From: Aliidiomarina taiwanensis
Lineage (GTDB): Bacteria > Pseudomonadota > Gammaproteobacteria > Enterobacterales > Alteromonadaceae
Direction of reading: 5' to 3'
Assembly: GCF_003987015.1 (NCBI RefSeq)
Contig: NZ_PIPQ01000001.1
Location: 372,001 to 436,000 of the forward strand
DNA length: 64,000 nucleotides
Part shown: piece by piece, positions 9,335 to 19,210 of the stretch
Numbering within the stretch: position 1 is the first letter of the stretch
Layout: each line of letters begins with the position of its first letter
The notes under the pieces: model-generated
Database searches by the model: none
What the model was told of the DNA's origin: nothing
The model's input: only the letters and a program-made list of their open reading frames with translations
Position numbers and translations under genes: made by a program

Positions 9335-10942
9335 TTACATGCGGAACACGCCAAAGCGTGTGTCCTCAATGGGGGCGTTTAGGGCCGCAGCAATACTTAA
9401 ACCAAGAACGTTGCGGGTTTCTTTCGGGTCAATAATGCCGTCATCCCATAAACGGCCAGAGGCAAAGTAAGGGTGGCCCTGGCGCTCATAGGTGTCGATG
9501 ATGGGCTGTTTAAAGGCCGCTTCATCTTCGCTGCTCCATTTTTCACCTTTGCGTTCTTTATTGTCGCGGGTTACTTGTGCCATAACTCCCGCTGCCTGCT
9601 CACCGCCCATCACTGAAATTCGGGCGTTGGGCCACATAAACATAAAGGTTGGGTCGTAGGCACGACCACACATACCGTAGTTGCCTGCGCCATAACTACC
9701 GCCAATCAAAACGGTGAATTTTGGTACCTTAGCGCAGCTAACAGCGGTCACCATTTTCGCACCATGCTTGGCAATACCTTCCGCTTCGTACTTTTTCCCA
9801 ACCATAAAGCCCGTAATGTTTTGTAAAAACACTAAGGGGATTTTGCGCTGAGCACAGAGCTCAATAAAGTGAGCTCCTTTTTGAGCGGACTCGGAAAACA
9901 AAATACCATTGTTGGCAATAATGCCGACAGGGTAACCGTGAATACGTGCAAACCCAGTCACTAAGGTGTTGCCGTAGTTTTGTTTAAACTCGTCAAAGTC
10001 CGAGTCGTCCACCACTCGAGCTATTACTTCACGGGCATCATATGGCTTGCGTAAGTCGGTACCAACAATGCCGTAAATTTCTTCTTCAGGGTAACGAGGC
10101 GGTTTCACAGGCGCTTCGTGTAAGCGGGTTTTTTCTCCACGATTTAAGCGCGCGACTGAACGACGTGCAATAGCGAGAGCATGTTCGTCGTTCACAGCAA
10201 AGTGGTCGGCTACACCTGAAATACGGGTGTGCACGTCGGCACCCCCGAGCTCTTCTGCGGATACTTCTTCACCGGTTGCAGCCTTCACTAACGGCGGTCC
10301 CGCTAAGAAAATAGTGCCTTGCTCTTTGACAATAATGGACTCGTCGGCCATAGCCGGTACATAGGCACCACCTGCGGTGCATAAGCCCATCACCACTGCA
10401 ATTTGCGGAATGCCTTTCGCCGACATGGTGGCTTGGTTAAAGAAAATACGACCAAAGTGGTCACGGTCGGCAAACACATCTTCTTGGCGAGGCAGGTTAG
10501 CCCCTCCAGAGTCCACGAGGTAAATACAAGGAAGGTGGCAGCGCTCAGCAATTTCTTGGGCCCGTAGGTGTTTTTTAACCGTCAGCGGATAGTAGGTGCC
10601 GCCTTTTACGGTGGCGTCGTTCGCTACTATCATGCACTCTACGCCATTGACATGGCCAATGCCGGCAACAATACCGGCAGCGGGCACGTAGTCGTCGTAT
10701 ACGTCCCAGGCTGCAAACTGACCAATTTCAAGAAAAGGCGAGCCAGGGTCGAGCAAACGTTGAATGCGGTCGCGCACCAGCAGTTTACCCCGGGAAACGT
10801 GGCGCTCTTGGTAGCTTTTACCGCCGCCTTGCTTTATTTGTTCGACCTTGTCGTGAACGTCCGCCACTAAAGCGCGCATTGCTTTGTCATTTGCAATAAA
10901 GGTTTCGTCCCGCGGGTTCACTTTACTGGTTAAAATTGCCAC
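9335..10942 (-). CDS. liuB: Methylcrotonyl-CoA carboxylase, carboxyltransferase beta subunit
   Basis: Transfers the carboxyl group from carboxybiotin to 3-methylcrotonyl-CoA. The 535-residue protein has the two crotonase-like carboxyltransferase halves. Typical segments are [17 protein letters not shown] (N-half), [35 protein letters not shown] and [17 protein letters not shown] (C-half). These match methylcrotonyl-CoA carboxylases more closely than propionyl-CoA carboxylases. It pairs with the biotin subunit encoded at 6562-8514 and lies 11 bases after the isovaleryl-CoA dehydrogenase gene in the same operon. Confidence 0.95.
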   Translation of the reverse strand: MAILTSKVNPRDETFIANDKAMRALVADVHDKVEQIKQGGGKSYQERHVSRGKLLVRDRIQRLLDPGSPFLEIGQFAAWDVYDDYVPAAGIVAGIGHVNGVECMIVANDATVKGGTYYPLTVKKHLRAQEIAERCHLPCIYLVDSGGANLPRQEDVFADRDHFGRIFFNQATMSAKGIPQIAVVMGLCTAGGAYVPAMADESIIVKEQGTIFLAGPPLVKAATGEEVSAEELGGADVHTRISGVADHFAVNDEHALAIARRSVARLNRGEKTRLHEAPVKPPRYPEEEIYGIVGTDLRKPYDAREVIARVVDDSDFDEFKQNYGNTLVTGFARIHGYPVGIIANNGILFSESAQKGAHFIELCAQRKIPLVFLQNITGFMVGKKYEAEGIAKHGAKMVTAVSCAKVPKFTVLIGGSYGAGNYGMCGRAYDPTFMFMWPNARISVMGGEQAAGVMAQVTRDNKERKGEKWSSEDEAAFKQPIIDTYERQGHPYFASGRLWDDGIIDPKETRNVLGLSIAAALNAPIEDTRFGVFRM

Positions 10943-10953
10943 AGTGCCACTCC

Positions 10954-12126
10954 TTACTTCGATTCGTTAAATAATTCGCGACCAATCAGCATGCGTCGAA
11001 TTTCTGAAGTGCCGGCACCAATTTCGTACAGCTTGGCGTCGCGAAGTAGGCGACCTGTTGCGTATTCATTGATATAGCCGTTACCACCGAGGAGCTGGAT
11101 GGCGTCGAGGGCCATTTTCGTGGCTAGCTCGGCTGCATAAAGAATAGCACCAGCAGCGTCTTTACGTGTTGTTTCGCCACGGTCGCAGGACTTAGCGACA
11201 GTGTAAACGTAAGCTCGCGCGGCGTTCATTTGCGTGTACATATCAGCAATTTTGCCTTGCACCAGCTGGAACTGGCCAATTTCCTTTCCAAACTGAGTGC
11301 GCTCGTGAATGTAGGGCACCACAATGTCCATACAGGCCTGCATAATGCCGAGTGGGCCTGCGGCCAGCACAGCACGCTCGTAATCAAGGCCACTCATAAG
11401 AACTCGAACGCCTTCGTTTAACCCACCTAAGATGTTCTCGGCAGGTACGCGAGCGTCTTCAAACACCAGTTCGCAGGTGTTAGAGCCACGCATACCTAGT
11501 TTGTCTAGTTTTTGTGCGGTGCTAAAGCCTGGTGTGTTGTCGCGTTCAATAATAAATGCCGTAATGCCTTTGGCACCTGCGCTTGGCTCTGTTTTAGCGT
11601 AGACCACTAAGGTGTGTGCATCAGGACCATTGGTGATCCACATTTTATTACCATTTAATATGTAGTGGTCGCCGTCTTTTTTGGCGTGGAGTTTCATGCT
11701 CACCACATCCGAGCCTGCGTTTGGCTCGCTCATGGCTAGGGCGCCCACATGCTCACCAGAAATAAGCTTGGGTAAGTATTTCTCTTTTTGTGCCTGAGTT
11801 CCGTTAATATTAATTTGGTTGACGCATAGGTTGGAGTGGGCGCCGTAACTTAAGCCCACTGAAGCCGAGGCGCGGCTGATTTCTTCCATCGCAATAACGT
11901 GCTCGAGGTAGCCCATGCCGGCACCCCCAAACTCTTCTGGTACAGTAATACCTAATAAGCCCATGTCACCAAACTTTTGCCAAAGGTCAGCTGGAAACTC
12001 ATTTGCTTCATCAATGGCCGCAGCGCGGGGTGCAATTTCTTCACGGGCAAAGGCATTCACAGCTTCACGTAACATATCGGCTGTTTCACCGAGATCGAAA
12101 TTAAGAGACTTAAATTGACTGATCAT
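10954..12126 (-). CDS. liuA: Isovaleryl-CoA dehydrogenase
   Basis: Oxidises isovaleryl-CoA, formed from leucine, to 3-methylcrotonyl-CoA and reduces ETF. The 390-residue protein shows acyl-CoA dehydrogenase signatures [10 protein letters not shown] (131-140) and the C-terminal [12 protein letters not shown]. The likely catalytic base is E250 in [15 protein letters not shown]; a glutamate at this place in the LDYER/LDLER context is characteristic of isovaleryl-CoA dehydrogenases rather than short-chain enzymes. It is the first structural gene after liuR. Its electrons would pass through ETF to the ETF-QO at the start of the window. Confidence 0.95.
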   Translation of the reverse strand: MISQFKSLNFDLGETADMLREAVNAFAREEIAPRAAAIDEANEFPADLWQKFGDMGLLGITVPEEFGGAGMGYLEHVIAMEEISRASASVGLSYGAHSNLCVNQININGTQAQKEKYLPKLISGEHVGALAMSEPNAGSDVVSMKLHAKKDGDHYILNGNKMWITNGPDAHTLVVYAKTEPSAGAKGITAFIIERDNTPGFSTAQKLDKLGMRGSNTCELVFEDARVPAENILGGLNEGVRVLMSGLDYERAVLAAGPLGIMQACMDIVVPYIHERTQFGKEIGQFQLVQGKIADMYTQMNAARAYVYTVAKSCDRGETTRKDAAGAILYAAELATKMALDAIQLLGGNGYINEYATGRLLRDAKLYEIGAGTSEIRRMLIGRELFNESK

Positions 12127-12136
12127 AAACGTATTC

Positions 12137-12559
12137 CTAAGTTAATTTTTCTTCGAGCTCTGCACGGCATCCGGCTTCAACTGCGTTGAGTTCGTGGAGT
12201 ACCACTTTAATATCGTCGAGTTGTTGGTTCAGGGCGGCTTTCTTGTCTTCAATAAGCTGCAACATGGTTTGTAATTGGTTTGCGCTACTGCCATCGCGCT
12301 CATACATGTCAAATAACGTTTTCGTTTCAGCCAGGGTAAAGCCTAATCGTTTACCGCGAAGAATAAGCTTGAGGCGAACGCGGTCTTTTTGGTAATACAC
12401 CCGCGTTTGACCTCGGCGCTCAGGAGCAAGCAAACCACGGTCTTCATAAAAGCGAATGCTGCGCGTGGTGATATCAAACTCACGAGCTAAGTCGCTAATG
12501 CTAAAACTGTCTTGGGTGCGACGGACGCGCTCTGGATTCGTCGCAAACGTGTTTGTCAT
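12137..12559 (-). CDS. liuR: MerR-family regulator of the leucine utilisation operon
   Basis: A 140-residue MerR-type regulator. The winged HTH is at the N-terminus ([24 protein letters not shown], residues 21-44), followed by a C-terminal coiled-coil dimer helix (residues 90-135). It is the first gene of the minus-strand liu operon, 10 bases before liuA, as in other gammaproteobacteria where LiuR controls branched-chain amino acid degradation. GAGG lies about 8 bases before the ATG. A palindrome of the LiuR type lies 57 bases upstream (12,616-12,631), so control of its own operon, and possibly of the divergent thiolase, is likely. Confidence 0.92.
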   Translation of the reverse strand: MTNTFATNPERVRRTQDSFSISDLAREFDITTRSIRFYEDRGLLAPERRGQTRVYYQKDRVRLKLILRGKRLGFTLAETKTLFDMYERDGSSANQLQTMLQLIEDKKAALNQQLDDIKVVLHELNAVEAGCRAELEEKLT

Positions 12560-12615
12560 GCTGAAGCCTCTTTAACCTCAATAAATGTTGAAATTCCGTG
12601 TAAGCTTAGATGAAG

Positions 12616-12631
12616 TTGACGTTAACGTAAA
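12616..12631. promoter_or_regulatory. Probable LiuR operator
   Basis: TTGACGTTAACGTAAA is a near-perfect 16-bp palindrome (arms TTnACGTT / AACGTnAA). It lies in the 219-base region between the divergent liuR and thiolase start codons. Its form agrees with the LiuR motif known from comparative genomics of leucine-utilisation operons in proteobacteria. Direct evidence of binding is absent. Confidence 0.75.
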
Positions 12632-12778
12632 GGGGCGCTTGCAAGGGGGGAATGCCTTTTTGTATCGAAAAATTAACGCTTGCCATGTTTGTTTGTAACT
12701 TAAGTAGTAGGTAGTTTCGTTTGTTTTATTGCTGAGGTGTGCCAAAATGCGCACAGAAAAAATTCCAAGGAGTTAGAT

Positions 12779-13960
12779 ATGAGTTCAGATGCAATTGTAA
12801 TTGTGGCCGCCGCACGCACCCCAATGGGGGGTTTTCAAGGAGAGTTAAGCCCTGTCAGTGCACCCGAGTTAGGTGCGACAGCCATTCAGGCTGCCGTTGA
12901 GCGAGCCAAACTTGCAGCCGATGACGTTGACGAAGTGCTAATGGGCTGTGTTTTACCGGCGGGCACGAAACAAGCGCCGGCGCGTCAAGCTAGCTTAGGT
13001 GCCGGCTTGCCATACAGCGCAGGGGCTACCACAGTGAACAAAGTATGTGGCTCTGGCTTGAAAACAGTGATGATGGCCCATGACTTGATTGCAGCAGGTA
13101 GCGCTCGTGTGGTTGTAGCAGGTGGCATGGAAAGCATGTCCAATGCGCCTTACTTACTTGATAAAGCGCGAAGTGGTTACCGTATGGGGCATGGTCAAGT
13201 ACTTGACCACATGATGTTAGACGGCCTACAAGATGCGTATGAAGGCTTACCCATGGGGAACTATGCACAAGCAACCGCAGACAGCTACGGCTTTAGCCGT
13301 GAAGATATGGATGCTTTTGCCATTCAGTCCTTAGAGCGTGCTCAAAATGCGATAAAGCAAGGCCATTTTGAACAAGAAGTGGTGCCTGTAACTTACCGTA
13401 CACGTAAAGGTGAAGTCAGCGTTCGCTTTGACGAACAGCCAGGCAAAGCGCGTATTGACAAGATTCCTACTTTACGTCCTGCTTTTACCAAAGATGGAAC
13501 CGTAACAGCGGCGAATTCCAGTTCTATTTCCGACGGTGCGGCAGCACTTGTGGTAATGCGTGAGTCAGAAGCAAAAGCACGTGGCTTAACTCCTTTGGCT
13601 CGTATTGCTGCACATGCAACCCACTCACAGAAACCAGCGGAATTCACGGTTGCCCCTGTAGGCGCTATGAAGAAGGTACTCGACAAGGCCGGGTGGGCTG
13701 CAAATGATGTCGAACTTTGGGAAATTAACGAAGCCTTCGCCATGGTGACTATGGTTGCCATAAAGGACATGGCGCTTGACCCTGCAAAAGTGAACGTGCA
13801 TGGCGGCGCTTGTGCATTAGGCCACCCAATTGGTGCTTCAGGTGCGCGCTTGCTCGTGACCTTATTGCATGCTTTAAAACAGCAAGGAAAACAAAAGGGA
13901 GTGACGTCACTTTGTATTGGTGGTGGTGAAGCCGTTGCTATGGCTGTTGAAGTTCTTTAA
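12779..13960 (+). CDS. Acetyl-CoA C-acetyltransferase (thiolase)
   Basis: A 393-residue type II thiolase, expected to cleave acetoacetyl-CoA to two acetyl-CoA. Catalytic residues are visible: nucleophile C90 in NKVCGSG, H349 in GHPIGASGARL and C379 in SLCIGGGEA. The start at 12,779 is chosen over an in-frame upstream ATG (12,737) because AAGGAG lies just before it and the protein then begins like other thiolases (MSSDAIVIVAAARTPMG). It is divergent from liuR across the LiuR-type palindrome. With AacS it would complete leucine catabolism to acetyl-CoA. A strong terminator follows. Confidence 0.94.
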   Translation: MSSDAIVIVAAARTPMGGFQGELSPVSAPELGATAIQAAVERAKLAADDVDEVLMGCVLPAGTKQAPARQASLGAGLPYSAGATTVNKVCGSGLKTVMMAHDLIAAGSARVVVAGGMESMSNAPYLLDKARSGYRMGHGQVLDHMMLDGLQDAYEGLPMGNYAQATADSYGFSREDMDAFAIQSLERAQNAIKQGHFEQEVVPVTYRTRKGEVSVRFDEQPGKARIDKIPTLRPAFTKDGTVTAANSSSISDGAAALVVMRESEAKARGLTPLARIAAHATHSQKPAEFTVAPVGAMKKVLDKAGWAANDVELWEINEAFAMVTMVAIKDMALDPAKVNVHGGACALGHPIGASGARLLVTLLHALKQQGKQKGVTSLCIGGGEAVAMAVEVL

Positions 13961-13978
13961 TTCACCGGTTTAACCTGC

Positions 13979-14016
13979 AAAAGCGTTACCGCAATAGCTT
14001 GTGGTAACGCTTTTTT
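13979..14016. terminator. Bidirectional intrinsic terminator
   Basis: A 12-bp stem AAAAGCGTTACC / GGTAACGCTTTT with a 12-base loop, followed by a T-run on the plus strand and with an A-run before it. It lies between the convergent thiolase and mdtI-like genes and can serve both. Confidence 0.88.
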
Positions 14017-14020
14017 GTGC

Positions 14021-14338
14021 TTAGCTCACTACTTGCATGGTCACAATGGAAAGAATGAGAATGCCCAGCCCTAAGCAGCTAATCCAGTTGAGGGTATGGC
14101 CGAACAGGACCAGGGTTGCTAACGCGGTACCGCTAATAGACAGGGCACCCCATACAGCGTAGGCAATAAACAAAGGAATGCCTTGCACGGCAAAGCTCAG
14201 TAGTCCGAAAGCGAGCATAATAAAGGCAATGGCTAGAAAGCCAAAACGCTTGCGGCGAAAACCTTGTGACTTCTCTAAAAACACATTTGCTGCAATATCG
14301 GTTACGACGGAGCCGCTAATAAACAGCCAGTAAATCAC
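14021..14338 (-). CDS. mdtI: Small multidrug resistance subunit, MdtI-like, with Asp at the key Glu position
   Basis: A 105-residue, four-helix SMR protein. The segment ANVFLEKSQGFRRKRFG closely matches E. coli MdtI (ANVFLK..GFRRK.FG), which exports spermidine as a heteromer with MdtJ. The start is GTG at 14,338; its bases overlap the stop of the mdtJ-like gene (GTGA), and GAGG lies about 8 bases before, so the pair is translationally coupled. Unusually, the conserved membrane glutamate of helix 1 (E14 in EmrE) is aspartate here, D14 in VVTDIAANVF. Function as a spermidine or cation exporter is inferred from family membership. Confidence 0.85.
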   Translation of the reverse strand: MIYWLFISGSVVTDIAANVFLEKSQGFRRKRFGFLAIAFIMLAFGLLSFAVQGIPLFIAYAVWGALSISGTALATLVLFGHTLNWISCLGLGILILSIVTMQVVS

Positions 14339-14688
14339 AGGGTCGCCTCTTGCTTTTTCTGGTTTTGCACATAGGAACCGTAGTTAATCACCACAATGCC
14401 GAGAATGGCTAAAATCAAGGCGCCTGCCTGACCTAAGGAAATACTCTCACCGAGAAAAACAAAAGAAACCAAAGCAATTAAAAGCATGCCTAAGCCTTCC
14501 CAAAAAGCGTTGGCTAAAGCAACAGGAATACGGCTGGTTGCCTGGCTGAGTGAAAGATATGCTAACCCCACCATGAATGCGACAAACAAGGTACCAAACA
14601 ACATGTGACCCTGATTAACGAACCACTTCATCACAGTGGTGCCAATGACTTCAAACACTACGGCCAACACCATATAAAACCAGTGCAT
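14335..14688 (-). CDS. mdtJ: Small multidrug resistance subunit, MdtJ-like
   Basis: A 117-residue, four-helix SMR protein (MHWFYMVLAVVFEVIG...). The conserved glutamate of helix 1 is present (VVFEVIGTTVMKW). FWEGLGMLLIALVSFVFLGESISL resembles the equivalent MdtJ segment ([24 protein letters not shown]). The start at 14,688 is preferred over the more upstream ATG at 14,757 because AGGAGG lies 6-7 bases before it and SMR proteins begin at the first helix. It precedes and overlaps the MdtI-like gene. Together they probably form an asymmetric SMR heterodimer in the inner membrane. Confidence 0.87.
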   Translation of the reverse strand: MHWFYMVLAVVFEVIGTTVMKWFVNQGHMLFGTLFVAFMVGLAYLSLSQATSRIPVALANAFWEGLGMLLIALVSFVFLGESISLGQAGALILAILGIVVINYGSYVQNQKKQEATL

Positions 14689-14858
14689 GAAAAACCTCCT
14701 TATATAAGGTTGTAGAGTATATCGTGACGGCCATGGCTGAGAGTAGTGGACAGACACCCTATAAACTATGAAACTTATCTTGTTCGGCTTGCATTTACTT
14801 GATATTCAATGAACTGTGTACCAGCAATTCATGTACTTTCAGAACCAAGGATATAATA

Positions 14859-16394
14859 ATGAATAAGTGGCTTTTGGGTGCAGCTGTAGCCTGCACACTC
14901 ACACTAGGTAGTGTTCATGCGCCTGTGTTTGCACATGATCAAAGCACAGACTTTCGCCGTACCGTTGAAGCAGAGTCTGTGGTTGTAACCGAGCATAGAA
15001 CCCGTATTAATGGGGAGCGAATAACCTACAAAGCTTACAATGGTTTTTTGCCCGTATGGAATGAAGAAGGGCACCCCATTGCAACCTTGCATTACACCTA
15101 TTACGAACGCCAAGGTGTGCGCGAGCAAGAAAAGCGGCCTATTATGTTTTCGTTTAATGGTGGCCCAGGCTCAGCATCGGTTTGGATGCAAATAGCTTAT
15201 TCTGGTCCGAAAGCGCTTCGCGTTGACGATGAAGGCTTTCCTATTCAGCCCTATGGCGTGAAAGACAACCCTTATTCGGTGCTCGACACAACAGACATTG
15301 TCTTTATTAACCCAGTCAATACAGGTTTTAGCCGCGTGTTGCCGGGGCCAGACGGGAAAATGCCGTCGCGGGATTGGCAGCGCGAAACCTTTTTTGGGGT
15401 GAATGCAGACGTAAAGTACCTAGCTGATTGGCTTGATACGTTTACCACACGTTATAACCGCTGGCGCTCTCCGAAATTCTTGATCGGTGAAAGCTATGGA
15501 ACCACCCGAGTAGCCGGGCTTGCCCACGCGCTGCAAAACAGACAGTGGATGTATATTAATGGCGTGGTGCTAGTTTCACCAACAGACATTGGTATTGAGC
15601 GGAATGGCCCAGTGAAGGCTGCAAACCGTTTACCGTACTTTGCCGCTGCTGCTTGGTATCACGGTCAATTACCAAGCGACTTGCAAGAGAAAGACTTGTA
15701 CGAGGTTCTGCCAGAAGTAGAAGCGTTCACCCTTGACACTTACTTGCCAGCATTAGCTAAAGGAGCATGGTTAGACGAGCAAGAGCGTGCTGATGTGGCG
15801 CGTCAAGTTGCACGTTACTCAGGCTTAAGTGAAGAAGTTGTGTTGCAAAGTAATTTAGACATCAGCACCTCCTTCTTTTGGAAGGAACTGCTGCGTGACG
15901 AAGGGTATACGGTTGGACGATTAGACTCGCGTTATAAGGGGATTGATAGAAACGATGTGGGCGCTCGTCCTGACTTTAACTCGGAGCTTACCTCGTGGTT
16001 GCATTCGTTTACACCGGCCATTAACCACTATTTACGTGAAGAGCTAGGCCTGAAAACCGATCTTAAATACAACATGTTTGGTCCTGTTCATCCGTGGGAT
16101 AGAAGCAACAATAATACAGGTGAGCAATTGCGTTTAGCGATGGCTCAGAATCCCTATATGAATGTGATGATTCAGTCGGGATATTATGATGGAGCAACCA
16201 ACTATTTTGATGCCAAATATAATATGTGGCAACTAGATCCAAGCGGGAAAATGCGTGATCGCTTGTCCTTCAAGGGCTACCGGAGTGGACACATGATGTA
16301 CTTACGTCATGAAGACTTACGTCTTTCCAATGAACATTTACGTGAGTTTATTTTAAATTCATTGCCAGCAGAGGGTGAAGCAGCGAAATACTAA
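14859..16394 (+). CDS. Secreted S10-family serine carboxypeptidase
   Basis: A 511-residue protein with an N-terminal signal peptide (cleavage probably after VFA, near residue 25), so periplasmic or exported. S10 signatures: substrate-binding NGGPGSASVWMQ at 100-111 and the nucleophile elbow GESYGTTR with S212. D444 (SGYYDGATNYF) and H478 (SGHMMYL) are the likely other triad members. The start at 14,859 is chosen for AAGGA 7 bases upstream and for the clean signal peptide; an in-frame ATG at 14,799 lacks both features. It faces a TonB-dependent receptor across a shared terminator, consistent with extracellular peptide use, though no direct link is shown. Confidence 0.93.
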   Translation: MNKWLLGAAVACTLTLGSVHAPVFAHDQSTDFRRTVEAESVVVTEHRTRINGERITYKAYNGFLPVWNEEGHPIATLHYTYYERQGVREQEKRPIMFSFNGGPGSASVWMQIAYSGPKALRVDDEGFPIQPYGVKDNPYSVLDTTDIVFINPVNTGFSRVLPGPDGKMPSRDWQRETFFGVNADVKYLADWLDTFTTRYNRWRSPKFLIGESYGTTRVAGLAHALQNRQWMYINGVVLVSPTDIGIERNGPVKAANRLPYFAAAAWYHGQLPSDLQEKDLYEVLPEVEAFTLDTYLPALAKGAWLDEQERADVARQVARYSGLSEEVVLQSNLDISTSFFWKELLRDEGYTVGRLDSRYKGIDRNDVGARPDFNSELTSWLHSFTPAINHYLREELGLKTDLKYNMFGPVHPWDRSNNNTGEQLRLAMAQNPYMNVMIQSGYYDGATNYFDAKYNMWQLDPSGKMRDRLSFKGYRSGHMMYLRHEDLRLSNEHLREFILNSLPAEGEAAKY

Positions 16395-16412
16395 GCAGCA
16401 CAGAGCCCAAAT

Positions 16413-16451
16413 AAAAAGGCTCGCTTCATCAATTTGAAGCGAGCCTTTTTT
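16413..16451. terminator. Bidirectional intrinsic terminator
   Basis: A 15-bp perfect stem (16413-16427 with 16436-16450) containing GGCTCGCTTC / GAAGCGAGCC, with an A-run on the left and a T-run on the right. It separates the convergent S10 peptidase and TonB-dependent receptor genes. Confidence 0.92.
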
Positions 16452-16465
16452 AATGATTACGCTTA

Positions 16466-19036
16466 TTAAAACGAGTAGCTTACTTTGCTGTAAACAAAGC
16501 GGCCACGTGGGTTGTGCACTGAAGAAGCATAGCCATAGGTGGCGCTGTTAAGGGCCACAGGTGGTTTTTCGTCAAGCAAGTTAGAAGCGCCAAAAGCCAA
16601 CTGCATGTTAGGCGTTAGGGCGTAGCGCATTTGTAAGTCGACTAACAGTTGCGCGTCGACCATGCGAGTTTTTGATGCTTCCACCTCATTCGGCGCTTGG
16701 TAGTCTTCAAACTCACCAATGTAGTTAAAGCTTAAACTAACACCCATGGCTTCACGGGACCATTCGGTACGGGCTGTCCAGCGGTGTGCCGGGTACTCAT
16801 ACTCACCCGTGTAGTCGATGCCATTCTTTTCAAACTTCTGCAAGTATGACCAATCTACGCCAAAGCGTAAGTCGCCCAAGCTGTCGAGGTTCATTTTATA
16901 GTTCGCTGAGACATCTAGCCCCGTTGCTTTTTGCGAAGCAAAGTTAATATAACTGTTGTGAAGCTCTGCTAAGCCACCCAGGGTTTCACCCGGAAGAGGG
17001 TCATGGCGTACACAAACAGTGCTGTTCGGGTCATTACACTCAGCGGCATATACGTTTTCGTAATCGTTTTGATCAATCTTATTGTCTTGCGTGATAGACC
17101 AATAATCAAAGGATACGTCAAAAGCTTCCGTTGCCTGCCATACGACACCTAGGTTGTAGTTCGACGATTCTTCCGCTTCTAAGCTGTCTGAACCACTAAA
17201 GATAATCGTGTAATCGAGCTGATCACAGCCATTCCCCGACTCCTGACAGCGGTAGGTGTCAACAAAGAAAGTGGACACTTGTGAAGGACCTAAGCCAATT
17301 TGTGCTAAGGACGGTGCGCGGAACCCTTCACCATAGGAAGCGCGGAAGGTGAGGTCGTCCGTTGCACGCCACAGTAATTTTGCCTGAGGGTTAAAGGTTG
17401 AACCGAAGTCACTGTATTTGTCGTACCGGCCTGCCACGGTTAACTCTAAGTCGTATGTGATAGGCACTAGGAACTCAGCATAGGCTGCCCATTGATCGCG
17501 AGCGGCTTGAGCTTGCACCGACTCAGTCCCAAAAATAAGCCCGCGTTGGAATTGGTCGTCGGGTTGGTCAAATACATCTTCTTCTCGGTACTCAAGACCA
17601 GCAGCCATAGAAATGAAATGGTCACCAAATTCGAACAGCTCACCTGTGATGTTGGCATCCCAAGCGGTTAAGTGAGACTGACCTTGGCGTACCAAGGTGG
17701 TAGTAATGGCATCAATTACTTCTGGGCTGTTTACGTGCCCACCGAAGGGGTTGTAATTTCCGGCGTTGATTTGCTCTTGTAAAAAGTCGGTACGAACCCA
17801 GCCCTGACTACGGTTACCCGTTTGCATACTGGAGCTGCGTCCTTTTTGGAATGAAGTGTCCCACTGCCACTGATTCCAGTCGCCCCGAAGACCGGCTACA
17901 AACCGTATGGTGTCCGACTCAATATCCCAAATACGGGGGCCGGCGTCGACCGTGCGGAAGAAGTTGATATCGACCCGCTCATTCCAAGGGTTGTTTGGGT
18001 GATCAGCCGGCACATATAAACCTGCATCGGCGTCCAGTGGCGTAGGCGCACCACCGGCTTTCGATCGGTTATGTTGGGCTGCAATTTCAATATAGCCTTC
18101 AATAGAGTCGGTAAGTTGGCGCTTGGATAGAATTAATGCACCAGCACGCTCAGCTTCTGGAAACACCTGTGCAAAAGGTCCGTAGTTAAAGACGCAGCGG
18201 GTACCTTTTAGTGAATCTGGAGGACAGTCAGGGTCGGCCACCTCTTGGCCATTTAAAATAAAGCTACCAGGAAAACCACGAGAGGAACGACGGTCGGGTC
18301 CACCTTGTGCGGTTTGGTCAGGATTCCCAAACTGGCCCATTTCAGAGCCCATAATAGAGGTGTTTTTCCAGTAGTCCATGATAATTGTGGTAGAGCTGCT
18401 TTCACCTTTCATGCCCCAGACCATGTTCATGGTGGTTTCTTCGTAACTCACGTCGCCCGTGGTACCACCGTAGCTTGCTGAAACATCTAAACCATCGAAA
18501 TCATCACGCAGGATAATATTTACGACACCGGCTACAGCATCAGAGCCGTAGATCGCAGAAGCACCGTCTTTAAGAATATCAATACGCTCAATGGCAGCGA
18601 CTGGTATGGAGTTAATATCCACAAAGGTATTCGCAACCCCTTCAGCGAAAGATGACACGGCAATGCGACGACCGTTTAAAAGAACAAGGGTAGAGTCAGC
18701 GCCAAAGCCACGTAAACTAATGGCTGCAGCACCATTAGCTGTGGTGTCTTGGCTATTTCCTTGGGTTGAAAAAGTACCCACACCGGCTGCGGGTAATCGT
18801 TCTAATATTTGCTGGAGGTTATTGAAACCCGAAGCTTCAATGCGGTCACGATCAATGACTTCAACCTGGGAAGCACCTTCCATACTGGTGCGATTAATGC
18901 GTGATCCTGTTACTTGAATGCGCTCTACGCGCTTAGTGGTGGCAGACTCCTGCTGATCCTGTGCCTGCGTATAAGGGGCAGCTAGTGCAGCAGAAACAGC
19001 TAGCATACTAAGTGATAACTTGAGGTTTATTTTCAT
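16466..19036 (-). CDS. TonB-dependent outer membrane receptor
   Basis: An 856-residue outer membrane receptor with a signal peptide (cleavage after YTQAQ, near residue 25). The plug domain follows (RIQVTGSRINRTSMEG, then SLRGFGADSTLVLLNGRR near 108-125), then a long beta-barrel ending in aromatic F (VSYSF). It belongs to the large class common in Alteromonadales that includes peptide, carbohydrate and siderophore importers. No ligand can be assigned from sequence. The gene stands alone, with no sensor, anti-sigma or tryptophan-halogenase partner beside it. Convergent with the S10 carboxypeptidase gene. Confidence 0.94.
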   Translation of the reverse strand: MKINLKLSLSMLAVSAALAAPYTQAQDQQESATTKRVERIQVTGSRINRTSMEGASQVEVIDRDRIEASGFNNLQQILERLPAAGVGTFSTQGNSQDTTANGAAAISLRGFGADSTLVLLNGRRIAVSSFAEGVANTFVDINSIPVAAIERIDILKDGASAIYGSDAVAGVVNIILRDDFDGLDVSASYGGTTGDVSYEETTMNMVWGMKGESSSTTIIMDYWKNTSIMGSEMGQFGNPDQTAQGGPDRRSSRGFPGSFILNGQEVADPDCPPDSLKGTRCVFNYGPFAQVFPEAERAGALILSKRQLTDSIEGYIEIAAQHNRSKAGGAPTPLDADAGLYVPADHPNNPWNERVDINFFRTVDAGPRIWDIESDTIRFVAGLRGDWNQWQWDTSFQKGRSSSMQTGNRSQGWVRTDFLQEQINAGNYNPFGGHVNSPEVIDAITTTLVRQGQSHLTAWDANITGELFEFGDHFISMAAGLEYREEDVFDQPDDQFQRGLIFGTESVQAQAARDQWAAYAEFLVPITYDLELTVAGRYDKYSDFGSTFNPQAKLLWRATDDLTFRASYGEGFRAPSLAQIGLGPSQVSTFFVDTYRCQESGNGCDQLDYTIIFSGSDSLEAEESSNYNLGVVWQATEAFDVSFDYWSITQDNKIDQNDYENVYAAECNDPNSTVCVRHDPLPGETLGGLAELHNSYINFASQKATGLDVSANYKMNLDSLGDLRFGVDWSYLQKFEKNGIDYTGEYEYPAHRWTARTEWSREAMGVSLSFNYIGEFEDYQAPNEVEASKTRMVDAQLLVDLQMRYALTPNMQLAFGASNLLDEKPPVALNSATYGYASSVHNPRGRFVYSKVSYSF

Positions 19037-19153
19037 TGCCTACGTTCCTTTTTTCACTAAGATGAAACATTCAGGTTACATAGGTGTTACTTAAAATCAA
19101 CATTTATAACTGTAAAGTCATACGGATGTGTTTTTTTTACGTGTATGCACTAT

Positions 19154-19190
19154 AAAAAAAGCCCTGATACTAAAAAGCAGTATCAGGGCT
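19154..19190 (-). terminator. Intrinsic terminator after the RhlE-like helicase gene
   Basis: A perfect 12-bp stem AGCCCTGATACT / AGTATCAGGGCT (19,160-19,171 and 19,179-19,190) with a 7-base loop, followed on the minus strand by seven U residues. It lies 20 bases after the helicase stop codon. Confidence 0.93.
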
Positions 19191-19210
19191 TGTTGGTTCT
19201 ACTATTGCGT

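Noticed and set aside
16466-19036. A polysaccharide-utilisation type locus around the TonB-dependent receptor
   Set aside because: No SusD, glycosidase, sensor or halogenase genes lie nearby; only an S10 peptidase is adjacent and it is convergent.
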